From Branchipolynoe longqiensis (lineage: Eukaryota > Annelida > Polychaeta > Phyllodocida > Polynoidae): a DNA stretch of 64,000 nt. The stretch lies in NCBI GenBank assembly GCA_030323885.1, contig CM059191.1, positions 101,542,292 through 101,606,291 on the forward strand, in the 5' to 3' direction. Below, one piece after another: positions 1-11,624 of this stretch; position 1 is the first letter of the stretch; every line of letters starts with the position of its first letter. The notes under the pieces were generated by a model. The model was not told where the DNA came from. It worked only from the letters and a program-made list of their open reading frames with translations, and searched no databases. Made by a program: the position numbers and the translations under genes.

Positions 1-1106
1 TTTTGGAGATCGATGACCCCCTGGACGTTTTGTCCATAGGGGTCAAAGATCCCTTCAGAACTCGGTCTGACAAATTATTCTTTTTCTTTTTGGGCATCGC
101 CGGCTTGGCCAGTGTCTGCACCGCAATACTATTATTACTATTGTTATTTTTTGGGGTCAAAACCGGTGTTGGATTCGGGACTGGGGTGAACGTAGTGGGC
201 TTCCTCCCCAGTGAACCACATTAGTTCAGTCTGGCATTCAATTGTCCTGTTGGAGACGTTGGCCACTGCAGCATAGCTCTTGGTGGTTGGCAAGGGAGTA
301 TTCACCTCATCCAGCCTTCGAGCTTCTGGGTAGCTTAGCCGCTTTTCAGTTTTGATCTGCTGAATGAGCTTTTTTTTTTTTTTTTTCAGATATGGCCACA
401 TCGTTACCCAGGCAATTGGGACATTTTGCCTGGTTTTGACAACTGGTGTTGTCGTGACCTTTCTGACCACACTTAAAACAGATGATTTCATTTTTGCATC
501 TAACCTTCCCATGACCAAACTTCTGGCATTGGAAACACCGAAGTGGGTTTGAGATGAAGACATCCATATTCACACTAAGGTATCCAATTTTCAAATTCTG
601 GGGCGGAAAAGGCTTGCCAAACATGAGTATATATGTCCCTGTTTGTATGGACTTGTTATCCCTCTTTATAACTATTCTTCGTACGTTTAACACTCCTTGA
701 GACTTGAGCTCATGTGCTATCTCATCCTCATCAACATCATCAAGATCTCTAGTGCGGATTACTCCTTTGCTAGAGTTGAGAGTTCGATGAGGAGAGGCCT
801 TGATGCGGATGCCTGACAGCGTGCTTGAACGTAGCAGATTGTCGGCATGCGCTTTCTTAGCACACTTCACCAGAATATGTCCAGTTTGTAGCTTCTTCAT
901 GTCTTTAACTGTGCCAGCGATTCCCATAATGCCCTTGTGAATGGCAAAAGGGGAAATTTTGGCAACTGATACCTCATCATTTAATGATTCGATCATAATG
1001 AACCGTGGTCAATCATCAGCATTCGGACTCACGTCCGAAATCCGAGTCCGATTTCGTTTCCATGTCTAATATTCGTTTTTTGTTTGGGAGGTTTTGTGTA
1101 GCCATA
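1..1106 (-). pseudogene. Non-LTR retrotransposon ORF1 (gag-like, CCHC knuckles), frameshifted, runs off the window
   Basis: Read on the minus strand this is the nucleic-acid-binding ORF1 protein of a LINE of the Jockey/I/Nimb type. The best-preserved stretch (996 down to 346, 216 codons) carries two CCHC zinc knuckles, C154-x2-C157-x4-H162-x4-C167 and C173-x2-C176-x4-H181-x4-C186, plus a partial third starting at C192. These follow a region with the 'SPHRTLNSSKGVIR' block familiar from this ORF1 type. A likely start (ATG at 1106, protein beginning MATQNLPNKKR) lies in a different frame upstream, so the reading frame breaks near 1000. It breaks again at the T/A homopolymer at 368-386; beyond it the frame ending near 144 continues the protein. 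The part after position 1 is outside the window. Decayed copy; class assignment is from family knowledge. Confidence 0.8.
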
Positions 1107-1617
1107 TTTATGTTTTTTTGGTTCTCATCCTTGCTCCCCACCCACCACGGAGCCCTCAAAATTGGGGTGTGTAGCGCTGCAGTAACCGACCGATACACAC
1201 CAGGGATCCGAGGATAATATACTCTAGCATGGAGCCAAAAAAGCATAACCAGTACTAGATTGACACCGCCTTCTAGGAAGTGAAGAATGACTTGGTAGTT
1301 GTGATATATATAAATATGAATACAGTTGGTGTATGATGTAATATATTCATTCTCCATTAATCTACCTAGGGCTTGGCATGACCAGCCGTTTGATTGAAAC
1401 AGGCCAGTCCATCCTCTCGTCTAGATGAAGTCGGTGCCAAAGTGCAGTGTTGGTCCTCAAGGAGCCTTGGCCCCTTGCAGTCCTCATGCACCAGGATCCC
1501 TTCCTCCACTGACATGAGCCGCGACTCACAGCAAACGAGCCACCCCATTTGTCACCTTTTACGATCTGCAAGGGGGTGCAGAGGAACTATTCTAACCCGG
1601 TTCCTCATGGGGAAATT
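1107..1617. other. No gene seen; possible 5' leader of the LINE
   Basis: Short ORFs here lack recognisable domains. The part next to 1106 could be the 5' leader of the minus-strand LINE, but no element boundary was identified. Confidence 0.4.
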
Positions 1618-1693
1618 CGCTAAACTGACCACCTCCCTAAATGGACCACTTAAAGTCGGTCCCATGGTCGGTCGAATTAGAGAGGTTTTACTG
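1618..1693 (+). mobile_element. Half of a Tigger/pogo-like MITE
   Basis: Closely matches the right half of the element at 20608-20796 (blocks ACTGACCACCTCCC and AAAGTCGGTCCCATGG). It ends in AGAGAGGTTTTACTG, the complement of the CAGTAAAACCTCTCT end seen there. Only one end remains. Confidence 0.65.
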
Positions 1694-2890
1694 GACTTCA
1701 TCATCATCATCATCATCATGCTGTCGGTCGCGATGCGACAAAGACTGCTTTCATTACTTGACTGCCGCTCTCTATTTAGCTCTCTGCTGTGAGAGTTGCA
1801 TCCATGATTCGGTCTTAATGTCTCTCAGCTTCAGGTTTCTCTTGATGGTATCCTTGAACCGGTGACGAGGGCGCCCTCTCTTTCTGTAACCAGAAGACAG
1901 TTGAGAATAGAGGATCTGCTTTGGTAGCCTGTCCGATGACATCCTCATGAGGTGTCCAGTCCACCGGAGATTCTTTTTGATCAGAGGATCTTCCATAGAG
2001 GGCAGCCCCGTCCGTTCGAGTATTTCCTTATTTGTTACTTTGTCCTTCCAGGTTAGCCTCATGATTTGAACGCAGATATCGCATCATGAAGGCATGCAGC
2101 TTTTTCACCTGTCGTCTGTACACTGTCCAGGCCTCGGCTCCGTATAGTTGGGTGGATAGCACGATTGCATGGTAGATCTTGCCTTTGACCCGAATGGACA
2201 CATGGTGGTGGTTCCAGAGTCTCTGGCGTAGTCGGCCGAAAGATGGGCTAGCCTTGGCCATCCTCCTCTGTATTTCAGCATCAATACGTCCATCACTTGA
2301 TATAGTGCTTCCGAGGTAGGTGAATTCCGGAACAGAGTTCAGCTTGTTTCCATCAACCATGATCTCCTCCTCTCAGGTTCTTGTAGAGTTGGGTTGGTAC
2401 AGCACCTCCATCTTCTTGATGTTAATCTTCAGGCCAAACTTCTTTGATGCATCGGAGAAAGCATCCACTATTTTCTGGATCTCTTCAGCAGAGTGGGCAA
2501 CCAGTGCACTGTCATCTACAAATAGCAGCTCTCTCACCAGTATCTGAGTAGCATTGGTCTTCGCTCTGAAGTGTGTGACATTGAGTAGGTCAGCGCTCTG
2601 TCTGGATTGTATATAGATGCCATCCCCCATGTCTCGGAAAGACTCGTCGAGCATTGCTGATAGGAAGATGGAGAAGAGCGTGGGGGCCAGTACACAACCT
2701 TGCTTGACCCCATTGGTAACCCCAAACGATTCCGAGACTTCCCCTCCAACACTAACGTGCGCCATCATTCCTGTATGTAGAGCCTCGATTATAGTTGTGA
2801 ACTTCTCTGGGCATCCATACTTCCTCAGTAGCTGCCATAGCCCGGTCCTCCGCCTTAGTGAAATCAACAAATACCATGTTCATTTCATGA
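1694..2890 (-). pseudogene. LINE reverse transcriptase, RTE-like, 3' portion, frameshifted
   Basis: Minus-strand ORF2 remnant. The segment 2870-2373 has the conserved GVKQGCVLAPTLFS block and the catalytic F-V-D-D motif (residues 117-120 of that ORF). The frame at 2360-2028 has the YLGSTISSDGR...LYGAEAW thumb region. The frame at 2062-1772 has the NLRWTGHLMRM and RKRGRPRHRF motifs of the C-terminus. These three pieces lie in different frames, so the copy is dead. The 3' end carries a (ATG)n-type tail (plus-strand TCATCATCATCA at 1698-1719). The FVDFTKA motif at about 2860-2885 marks the N-terminal limit of recognisable RT. RTE-like placement is from family knowledge. Confidence 0.85.
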
Positions 2891-3200
2891 AAGCTTCCTG
2901 CAAAAGTGTTGAAGTGCTGCTGGCTTTTGCAAGTTATCAGCAGCACTCTCTCGAGGAGCAAATAGAAGTTTCACACTGGCAAGAACATGTCAAGACAGGC
3001 GCAAAACTATTTGTCCCTGCAGTGGCTGGTCGGGAGATATTGGGAGTTCCATACATCAACCACCATTAATGCTGCCACAGTGACATGGTTTTCTGTTTAG
3101 GGTTTGCTCCCTTAGCCTTCGGTTCTGTCAAGAACCTGTACCACAAGGCAGTGGTTTACAACTCTGCAGGGCATTGGCGTCAAACTCCCTGAGGTATTGC
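2885..3200 (-). mobile_element. Upstream segment shared with the deleted LINE copy at 61 kb
   Basis: The reverse complement matches 61180-61475 closely, including the blocks CAGGGAGTTTGACGCC, AAACCCTAAACAGAAAACCA and TGTATGGAACTCCCAATATC. It abuts the RT region within the codons before FVDFTKA. It is not recognisable RT, so it is either a family-specific 5' region or a captured sequence. Confidence 0.65.
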
Positions 3201-3584
3201 TATACCTGCAAATACCTGCAATACCTGCATACCCGCATACTGGACTTAATAAGCGTATAAATAGCTTCAGTTCGATATTTAAGATCAAATCTAGGTAAAT
3301 GTTTTTCTTTTGAAAATGTAATGCTTTTATTGAACTACGCTATTTAAAATGCTGAAGGAGAGAGAAACTGTAGGTGAACCTTAAGCCTTGAGGGCTGATT
3401 TAAAATTATCATATATTGGGGACAAAGCAAAGTTGGGTGTTATTGCAGGGTTTACCGTCATAGTCAGGTAACAATTGTGTGGGGCTTCACTGTACCTAAT
3501 AGATGAAAGAACAATTTAGTGTACATTAAGAAATAAGAGCCCTTATGCTCTGAGCATCGTGTGTATAACCGATGTTGTTGTTGT
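3201..3584. other. No gene seen
   Basis: AT-rich DNA with no supported ORF; short CTGCAATACCTGCA-type iterations occur at 3201-3240. Confidence 0.5.
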
Positions 3585-3895
3585 TGAAGATATATACTGC
3601 CTATCATGGATAAGCCTGAATAGGCTTGTTTTCACCATTAGACAGTTTGTCGATAGAAAGCCCGAACCTACACTTTTACCGACCCAAGGGATTTTTAACC
3701 TCCCACACCACATAGACATGGTATGAGAGCAACTGGCCTTTGATGACGCTGTAAGTTATACACAGCGGTGGAAATCCAAACTGGCAGAGGTGGGGGCACA
3801 GGTAATCGAATCACTGACCTTCAGATTAGGAGTCCGACCTAGAAAAAAGTCAGACACTCTAACCACTCCACCACAGAGAACACCACAGGGGTATT
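3585..3895 (-). mobile_element. SINE, family 2 (Leu/Ser-tRNA-like head)
   Basis: Minus-strand copy of the SINE at 48125-48455. The head, at the high-coordinate end, reads CTCTGTGGTGGAGTGGTTAG and has an extended variable arm. The body shares the 'TTGATGACGCTGTAAGTTATACACAGCGGTGG' block (as seen on +) and the block with a CACACCACATAGACATGG motif. Confidence 0.75.
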
Positions 3896-3924
3896 CACCT
3901 ACTGATGTGTACTAATAGAATAGT

Positions 3925-4445
3925 AGTCTGCACTGACCTCTCAGGCAAGAAGCCACATCGAAAGGAAGGTGTGGATAGGGTGATGACAGCAGGGAAGCTA
4001 GGTGGTGAAATGGTTAACAACCTAACCCATGAGGTGTGGGTTTGAATCCTGCTTTAGGTATATATATTTCCCATTTTCATCACCCCCACGATACTCGTTG
4101 CCGTGACTTGGATCCTGTACAGGTTATGCACTGTATGGTTGTTAGACCAAATCTGTGTATGTATGCAAGAGAATTGCCTGAATGTATGTATGTAATTATA
4201 AGCATGACTTATGGACGTAAACCATTTAAAAGACTTACAATTACAGGGGGACGAGTGTAGTAGTCTGCATTGACCTCTCAGGCAAGGAGCCACATAGATA
4301 GGTAGATGTAGATAGGGTGACTCATCCAGGGAGCCTAGGTAGTGTACTGGTTAGCACGCAAGCCCCAAAATGACAAGAAGTGTAGGTTTGAACATTCTCT
4401 AGGTACAATGTGTCCCATCTTTATCACCAACATGACACTAATATT
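3925..4445 (+). mobile_element. SINE, family 3, two copies head to tail
   Basis: tRNA-like head with A-box-like TGGTGAAATGGTTAACAACC and B-box-like GGGTTTGAATCCTGC, followed by a body ending AAAAGACTTACAATTACAGG. A second truncated unit starts near 4260 with the same CTCTCAGGCAAGGAGCCACATAG lead-in. Related copies are at 26340-26620 and 63035-64000. Confidence 0.7.
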
Positions 4446-4451
4446 ACATCT

Positions 4452-5183
4452 GGGGCCGTATGCAGGTGTCGGTGTTACGGATCCAAAACGCGTTTAAACG
4501 GGATTTCTGGTTTAGCGCCGAAAAGTCGGTATGCGGGAGGCGGTGTTACGCTAACACCACGCGTTTAAGGTCCACGACACTAACCCCGTTTCATAGGACG
4601 TTTACGGGCGGTGTTAGCGTAAGGTTGTGCTCAAATCTATTCAATGCTGTCATATTTAACAGAATTACATACGCAATAAGTGAAATTTGAGCAATTTAAC
4701 CCTAAATTCGAAGCGTTTTTAAGGCTACTGCCGCATTGGCGGCGATATTAATAGTTATATTTTCGAATCGACGGACGTAAAGTAAACAAATCGCCGCCGC
4801 CGCATCGAGGCTGCTTTCCATACTGGCGGCGGTGGCGGTTTGTTGACTGTACCTTCGTCGATTCGAAAATATAACTATTAATATTGCCGCCGTTACGGCC
4901 GCAGCGTTAATATTGCTTCGAATTTAGGGTTAATTTCATCAAATTTCACTTATTGCGTTTCTAATTCTGTTAAATATGATATCATTTAATATATTTAAGC
5001 CTAATATATGGGTAGAGACCCAGAGGGAATTCCCAAATCTATAAATAATTTCACGTTTAGCTAACACTGACCGTTTAGGCGCTCCTGCATACCAGTTGAC
5101 ATATTTCGCCCGGTCGGTGTTAGCTATACACGTTTAAAGGCTAAACTCAAATTCGCGTAACACTGTTTCCTGCATACGGCCCC
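4452..5183. mobile_element. MITE, GGGGCCGTATGCA family, copy 1
   Basis: Ends are inverted (GGGGCCGTATGCAGG... and ...CCTGCATACGGCCCC). Inside, two arms around TTCGAATCGAC and a subterminal AATCTATTCAATGCT...TTAACAGAATTACATAC block are arranged as near-palindromes. No coding capacity. Further copies: 15350-16147 (degraded), 16148-17178, 23862-24568, 33408-34108. Confidence 0.8.
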
Positions 5184-5296
5184 TGGGCTCTATGTTCCAA
5201 CAAACACCACAGGGTTACCGGTCAGTAAGCTTCATCCAGTTGTTGTGATCAATTCTTGTTTTGCAGGGTTTCTTCACGTGAGCAAGGATTGCTTAA

Positions 5297-5640
5297 AGTT
5301 GCATAGTCCGATCGTTTTGAGTTTCAGACAATTTCTGAGATAAATACATTAGGCTGATCGTTATGATGTATCTTACTTTAGCTTGAAGTAACTTTTATTT
5401 TTAATGGCTAACTTTGGAGATATTTGAAGTGCTGCCATGCAAAAGTAATTTTGGCAAGCATGCCAAAACTCTGACACCATAGCCTTCGGCAGCAAGAGCT
5501 ATTAAAATGACTCAGTATTCCCTTATATATGGCAACAAATATTTAATAAGTGCGCCAATATCTAAGTTAGATATGTAGAATCAAATTTAGATTATTATTT
5601 TGGTTTTAAAAATTTGAGGTTCTCATCGGACTATGCAGCT
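5297..5640. mobile_element. TTAA-flanked MITE (AGTTGCATAGTCCGATG family)
   Basis: 344 bp, TIRs AGTTGCATAGTCCGAT / ATCGGACTATGCAGCT variants, flanked by TTAA on both sides (5293-5296, 5641-5644). A TTAA target is typical of piggyBac and Kolobok transposons; which one is not decidable. This is the most abundant MITE in the window. Confidence 0.8.
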
Positions 5641-5999
5641 TTAAGAGATAGACGTAACAGTGACGTATTTAGGGAGGTTTCCTTGTTGCCTAGAAACCAC
5701 CCCACCCCATTTATAAATGTTAAAAAGCTAAACATTTTTGGTTTGTTTTGCTGAGCAGAACACCCTTCCCCCCACCCACATTAAACAAAAAAGATATACA
5801 TCTTTTATTTTAATTTTTGTTGTTGGTTTTACTCAGAATTAGAGATTGTTAGAAAATTGAAACTGTGTACCGTGTGATCCCCACCCTTCTCCACATCTTC
5901 CCTTACATGCGTCCTGTGGGAAATATATAGCAGTTGAAACTTTCTTGGTTTTCATGGGTAGGGCTAACACGGTTGCAGCACCATCACTTTGATCACAGC

Positions 6000-6345
6000 T
6001 TCATCCGGAAACACCATGCGCGGTAGGCAAATCGATAGAGCGCAGGCCTGGCATGTGGGAGACCGGAAGAGTTTGGTTCCTGGTCGAGTCAAACCAACGA
6101 CTTGATACTTGATACTTGTCACTTCCTAGCCTGGCGCTCAGCATTAATAGGATTGGGCAAGGACTGGTTAGCTCAGTGTCAGTATAATGTGACTGAGTGG
6201 GATATTGTGTCATGGTGCTGGCAGCCTGATTTCCCAGTGGAGCAGCACTATAAAGTCACCATGAGTGCGCACTATCACAAGTCAGTAACCGTCCTGATAT
6301 GACCTTAGATGTTGCCATGATGTAAAACTCCAACAACCAACGAAC
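6000..6345 (+). mobile_element. SINE, family 1
   Basis: tRNA-like head (GCAAATCGATAGAGCGCAGG, then GGTTCCTGGTCGAGTCAAACC). The body has the family blocks CTAGCCTGGCGCTCAGCATTA, GTGCGCACTATCACAAGTC and CCGTCCTGATATGACCTTAGA. The most complete relative is at 62706-63020. Confidence 0.75.
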
Positions 6346-6554
6346 ATCATTCGGGCCCCTCTAAGTCAATAGACTACATTGCCGTTCCAGCCGCACGGTG
6401 CATTGTGGGATGTGTCAGCAAAACAAACCCGCGAGAAGCACATGACACATGCTAATACATTGGGTGCAGTTATGAAATGTGCTAGTTTCAGCTCATCTCA
6501 GCTCTTGTTTGAAACATAGAATACTAACTAAAAATAATAAATTAAGATAATAAG

Positions 6555-7045
6555 GCCGGTGTCGCAGTTTCAGCGCCTGGTCAGTTTCATGCGCATGCGT
6601 CAAAATCTAACATCATCGTCACTAACCTTATAAATTTAATATAATGTTTTTGGTAAAGATGTTTTCTACATGTGTACAAAGCGATTTGTTTCTAGGTGGT
6701 GTGGTTTTAGAGATATATCACTTTTCCTGTATTTTCTGTATGAAGATTGCTAGCGACCATTGACAATGCCTTGAGTTTGACGGTACGCGCAGTGCAAAAC
6801 CTTAGTTTTATTCAAAATTAATACAAATCAAGAACCCTAACCTTATAAATTTAATACAGTCTTTTTGGTAAAGATGTTTTCTATATGTGTACCAAGCGAT
6901 TTGTTAATAGGTGGTGTAGTTTTAGAGATATTTCACTTTTGCTGTATTTTCTGTATGAAGATTGCTCAGGACCATTGACAATGCCTTGAGTTTGAGTCTA
7001 TACGGGCGGTGGAAACTGACCGGGCGCTGAAACTGCGACACCGGC
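6555..7045. mobile_element. MITE, GCCGGTGTCGCAGTTTCAGC family
   Basis: Long TIRs (GCCGGTGTCGCAGTTTCAGC / GCGCTGAAACTGCGACACCGGC). Two internal direct repeats share 'CTTATAAATTTAATA...GGTAAAGATGTTTTCTA' and 'CCATTGACAATGCCTTGAGTTTGA'. Relatives: 22485-22970 (nested), half copies at 43488-43655 and about 44595-44757. Confidence 0.75.
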
Positions 7046-7394
7046 ACACACCTCCCATATAAAACCTAAAACTGCCCGTTTCGCAACTAAAGTTTGAGTT
7101 TTAGTCGGTTTCAGTCTTTAGGTGTGTGACCCCATAACACACCTGAGCCTTACGATTCGCGTATAAAACTCAGTTTTAGGTCTTATACGGGAGGTGTGTA
7201 CGGGATTCAAAAAATGAATCGGGCAGTTTTTAGTCGGGAAACGGGACGGGTCGGGTTGAAACGGGAGGGGGGTCACACACCTAAAGACTGAAACCAACTA
7301 AAACTTAGTCGGGAAACGGGACGGGTCGGGTTGTGACGGGTCACGTCGGGCAGTGCAGTTTTAGCGCGTGAATCGTATACGGGAGGTGTGTACC
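7046..7394. mobile_element. MITE, ACACACCTCCCGTAT family, abutting the previous one
   Basis: Ends ACACACCTCCCATATAAAACC and ATACGGGAGGTGTGTACC are inverted. The interior repeats GGGAAACGGGACGGGTCGGGTT twice. Starts where the 6555-7045 element stops. Confidence 0.6.
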
Positions 7395-7632
7395 AGGCTT
7401 TAATCTTTTATTCAGCATTGCATTTACATCAATATAAATTAGCATATCTTAACCCATGTGCATTTAGATTTAGACAAATCCGGGCACTCAGACTAGTGTT
7501 AGAGCTATCAATCAATCAATAGTTCCGTCCTCTAGTCGAAGGTTGGATGCAATGGTTCTGCACTTGTCCCGATGGTGTGTTGTTCTTATAGACTAAATAA
7601 TTTAAGCCTGTCCACTGTGAAATATTTGTAAA

Positions 7633-8211
7633 CTATGATGGTCTTGGTCTCCCTCTCCCTCTGCTGCCATTCACCTTCCCTTCCAACAATGTACGGTATA
7701 TTGAACTCTGACAAATGATGTGGCCAAAATAAATAAGTTTCTTTGTCTGTATACTGGCAAACAAGCGTTTCTTATTTTTTATTTTTCTGAGAACTTCTTT
7801 GTTGGTGATCTTCTTTGTCCATGATATTTTCATCATCCTTCGATAAGTCCACATCTCAAATGCTGCTAAACATTTGTACATTTTCTTAGAGATTGTCCAT
7901 GTCTCAGCCCCATACATTAGAGTAGACCACACATAACACTGAAGAATATGCTTCCTTGTATGTATTAATATCTTACTTGATGTTAACACTCTATACATTT
8001 TGGAGAATGTTGTTCGGGCTATTGTTATCCTTCTCTTAATTTCTTCCTCACATCTCCCATCATTTGTAATCTTTTGTCCGAGATATATGAATTTGGATAC
8101 TTGTTCTATGTTTGTGCCATCTATGGTTATGTTGATAGTTGGTTTATCTGTCTTTTTACTTATAATTAAGTTAGAGCCATAGCCAGAGTCAATTTTACTT
8201 ATTTTATTCAT
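7633..8211 (-). pseudogene. LINE reverse transcriptase C-terminal fragment, second family
   Basis: A 192-codon open fragment. Motifs in order: FIYLGQKITNDGRCEEEIKRR (thumb), STLMYGAETWTIS, FEMWTYRRMMKISW, IYFGHIICQ and the RGRGRPR tail. These match the C-terminal part of endonuclease-RT polyproteins of RTE-like LINEs. The catalytic RT motifs are missing, so it is a 5'-truncated remnant. Its sequence differs clearly from the RT at 1694-2890. Confidence 0.8.
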
Positions 8212-9164
8212 GTTTTTATTTATATCCTATGGTTAATGACATATGTAGAAATAGAAAATGAGTCAGATATTGGTTATATATTTCTTTGAAACAAGTTTTT
8301 GTTGACACATTTGACATTTTAATATTTAGAACAAGAATTACTTATGGCTAATCAATGGTGATGTAAACATCAGCCAGTAAAGTGACTGAAATTGTATGTT
8401 TCTTAGCTCAAAATGCTTAATTATGGAGAGTTGTGTCTTAAACATATTCATTATATTATTATATTGCATCCTTCTGTCCATGTTTATGCCAAATTGTTAT
8501 GTATTTCTATTAATGTTGAATAAAATGGAAGTTTTTCCCTACGCGTATCGCCAAACTCAATGGCTGTATGCCTTTGCTTTGCTCCCAACGCCTTTTTCAG
8601 CGCATGTGCACTCGGGACTGTGATCTCGTCTATTCTGCCTACGGCCCTGAAGTAGGGCCTAATCTGCTGCCCCTACCCCATCCCGACTGCACACACCGAC
8701 TAATCTAATCTAATCAGCCGGGGGGACAGCTGTGGAGCATGCGCACAACCTCGTTTCATTAACTTTTTTCCTTATCCATAGACCATTTCCGGCGGGCATG
8801 CGCAATCAGCTGAAACTCGGGTTGTGGGTGAACCCTGGAGGCGTGGATTGAGTTTGTGTGCAGTTATTATTTGATGCAATGATTATTGAACCTAACAGTG
8901 AATTTTTTTTAATGGATATTTAATGAAAAAAACTAACACAAGTTCTTTCCACTTCAGTCACAGCGTGGCTGAGATCATCAATTGAAGGCATACATGTAAA
9001 ATAATTAGTACATTATTGACTTAAGCAGAAACAGGGTTTTTTTTTCCCCCCATCAACTTGGCTGAGAAGCTTATTCCCTTATATGTATTAACAAATGCTT
9101 AATAAGTGCACCAGTATTCAAGTTAGATTAATAGGATTGACAGAGTTTTGGTTTAGAAAATGCC
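8212..9164. other. No gene seen
   Basis: AT-rich intergenic DNA with one GC-richer stretch (about 8540-8840). A 75-codon ORF at 8396-8623 has no recognisable domain. Confidence 0.5.
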
Positions 9165-9510
9165 AGATCATAGTCCGATGGAAATATCAAATTTTCAAAA
9201 CCAAAACAATTATCTAAATTTGATTCTACATATCTAACTTAGATACTGCTGCACTTATCAAACATTTGTCACCACATAGAAGGGAATACTGAGGCAATTG
9301 AATAGAACCTGTTACTGCAGAAGCCTATGGGGTCAGAGTTTTGACAAGCTTGCCAACATTAATTTTGCATGGTTCCACTTCAAATATCTCAAAAGTTAGC
9401 CATTTCAAATAAAAGTTGCTTCAAACTAAAGTAAGGTACATAATAACGATCAACCTAATGTTTTTATCTCAGAAAATTTCAGAAACTCAAAACCATCGGA
9501 CTACACAGCT
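9165..9510. mobile_element. TTAA-flanked MITE copy
   Basis: Same family as 5297-5640. The left end is worn (CATAGTCCGATGG at about 9169). The right end CATCGGACTACACAGCT is followed by TTAA at 9511-9514. Confidence 0.75.
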
Positions 9511-9514
9511 TTAA

Positions 9515-11377
9515 GTAGGTACTGGCAGGGCCCATTAAAAGTCCAGGAATGGTGCATTTTTCATCAATATTCACATGCTTGTAACTATTTCTCTATGTAT
9601 ATGATTTAGATGAAATTACATAGCCTAGAACAGCAACATATGTTCTATCCGATGGTGTTGTTGGATAGAATATATATTAAGTTGGTATTTAAGTAAACTC
9701 CATTTGTATGATGAGTGTATTTAGTGAATATTCCTTCATTACTGATGTAAATGAAAATTACTGTGAAAACAGGGTATCTTTAATGGGCTTGCACTTCCTT
9801 GCACTACCTCATAGAACGTGATGGATAGTACCAGAAGAAGAAGAATGACCTCAGCTTTCTAACCATATAGGTGTACCCTAGGTCAAAAAGGTCAATCAGG
9901 TCAAATTCTGCAATTTAAATAATTTTGAAAGTTTAAAGCCCATCTACTGAATTAAAAATATTTTAAACCTAATAAGATTTGGTATGTATAGATAGACAAT
10001 TTGATTTCCTTTCCAATAATACCAATCTTAGTATAGTGCTAGTTAATGCAAGGAGCCGCAGACAGAATATTGACATCAACCTGTTTAGGTCTTTGCTGAC
10101 CACACTAGTTTCACAATGGTGACACCCATGTAGAAACATATACATGACATTGATGTCTTTTGAGATATATCAGACAATATATAATCTAATATTGGGCCAA
10201 ATCTGGGGAAGATCCAACCATTTCTCTAGTCACAGTGAATATTTAAAGATTTATTTAAATCAATATCTTTGGTTTCAGATACTTTTAATCTGTATTTGCC
10301 ATCAAAATGCAGATTTTGAGATTATTAGCTAAATTATTGTAATGGCTAATATCCATTATTTCCATATACTATGTCTGCAAAATTTGAAGAAGATCCACCT
10401 ATTGGATGAGCCACAGTGAGTGTTCAAAGCTTGAATAACAAATCTTTATTTTTTATACTTTTCTTTTGTAAGTGCAATCAAAATGCACCTTTTATATTTC
10501 TAGACAGAATATTAATATGATAACGTGCATTACCTCCAGATAATGTGCACTGTCAATTTATAGGAAGTTTAACCAATTGGTAAAGCTACAATGAGCATTT
10601 AAAAATTCATTAAATTGATATATTTGGTTTTCCGACAATTTGTCTTTATATGTTCAATCAAATTTCAATATTTTCCATATTTTTGGATATAATATTGATA
10701 TCAATCATATCTATTAGACTGAGTGATTGGTTATTGTAATACTGTGCCAAATATGAGGAAGTTTCAAAAGGTTCTTTTGCTGCAATGAGCTTTCAAAGAT
10801 TGAAATGTTGAACAAAATTAACTTATAGATAGATGCTGTTTACATGCAAACAATTACCCTTTATGACATTTTAGGGTGCAAATATCTTTTGATTCTCTGG
10901 AGCTAGAGCTCTGAATAAAGATAGGCTATTACACTGTTATGAATATATGAACTATTTTTCATTTATTCAGTCTTGTTGCAGTTTTCAAAGAAAATACCAC
11001 GCTTGGAAAATGACTATTTGGCCAAATCAGAATGCTTTTTTTGTTACGAATTGCACTTTTTGACATTGCCTTCTCAAAAATCTGCTTGACTAATTGATTT
11101 AGTAATTGACAATTTAATTTCTTTCATATATGTAGGAAATTGGTTAACAGAACTCCCCTCACATCATTCCACTTGTTATTAAATTTGGTCAAAGTTCCAC
11201 TTTTAATTCAAAATTAATACATTTTATATATTTAATCTTAAAGAATTATTATCTCAAGAACAACAACATTTATAACCTAACTGTTTATTGATTTAGGCTT
11301 GTAATTTCAACGTCTACAGGATGGAATAAGAATATTGCACCCTATGCATATTTTTTAATTTCGCTGCCGGTACCTAC
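9515..11377. mobile_element. 1.86-kb non-autonomous TTAA-flanked transposon with internal tandem repeats
   Basis: Ends GTAGGTACTGGCAG (9515) and CTGCCGGTACCTAC (11377) are inverted, and TTTAA flanks both sides (9510-9514, 11378-11382). The interior (about 10090-10860) is a very degenerate tandem array of roughly 180-200-bp units recognised by 'GAAGATCCAACCATT...CACAGTGAATATTTAAAGATT'-type blocks at about 10205, 10385, 10560 and 10755. No coding potential. Confidence 0.7.
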
Positions 11378-11387
11378 TTTAAGTTTA

Positions 11388-11535
11388 ATCAAGGAGCCTA
11401 GTTGGTTGAGCAATAGGACACTCACCCTGCAGTGGAAGGATCGCTGGTTCTACTCCCCTTCTGAGCATGGTGTATCCAATGTTTACCATGCAACACCCAA
11501 CAAATCTATAAGAGATTTAAAATAAATTAAAATGG
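11388..11535 (+). mobile_element. tRNA-derived SINE fragment, distinct family
   Basis: A-box-like TAGTTGGTTGAGCAATAGG and B-box-like GCTGGTTCTACTCC are spaced as in a tRNA, followed by a short body. Single copy in the window. Confidence 0.5.
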
Positions 11536-11624
11536 TAAAAATTAAGAATTCACGTCAGTACAGGTTCAATATGAGGCTTACTGGTTTGGTAGTTTAGTAG
11601 AGGGAGGAGGTAAACAATTTGTTT

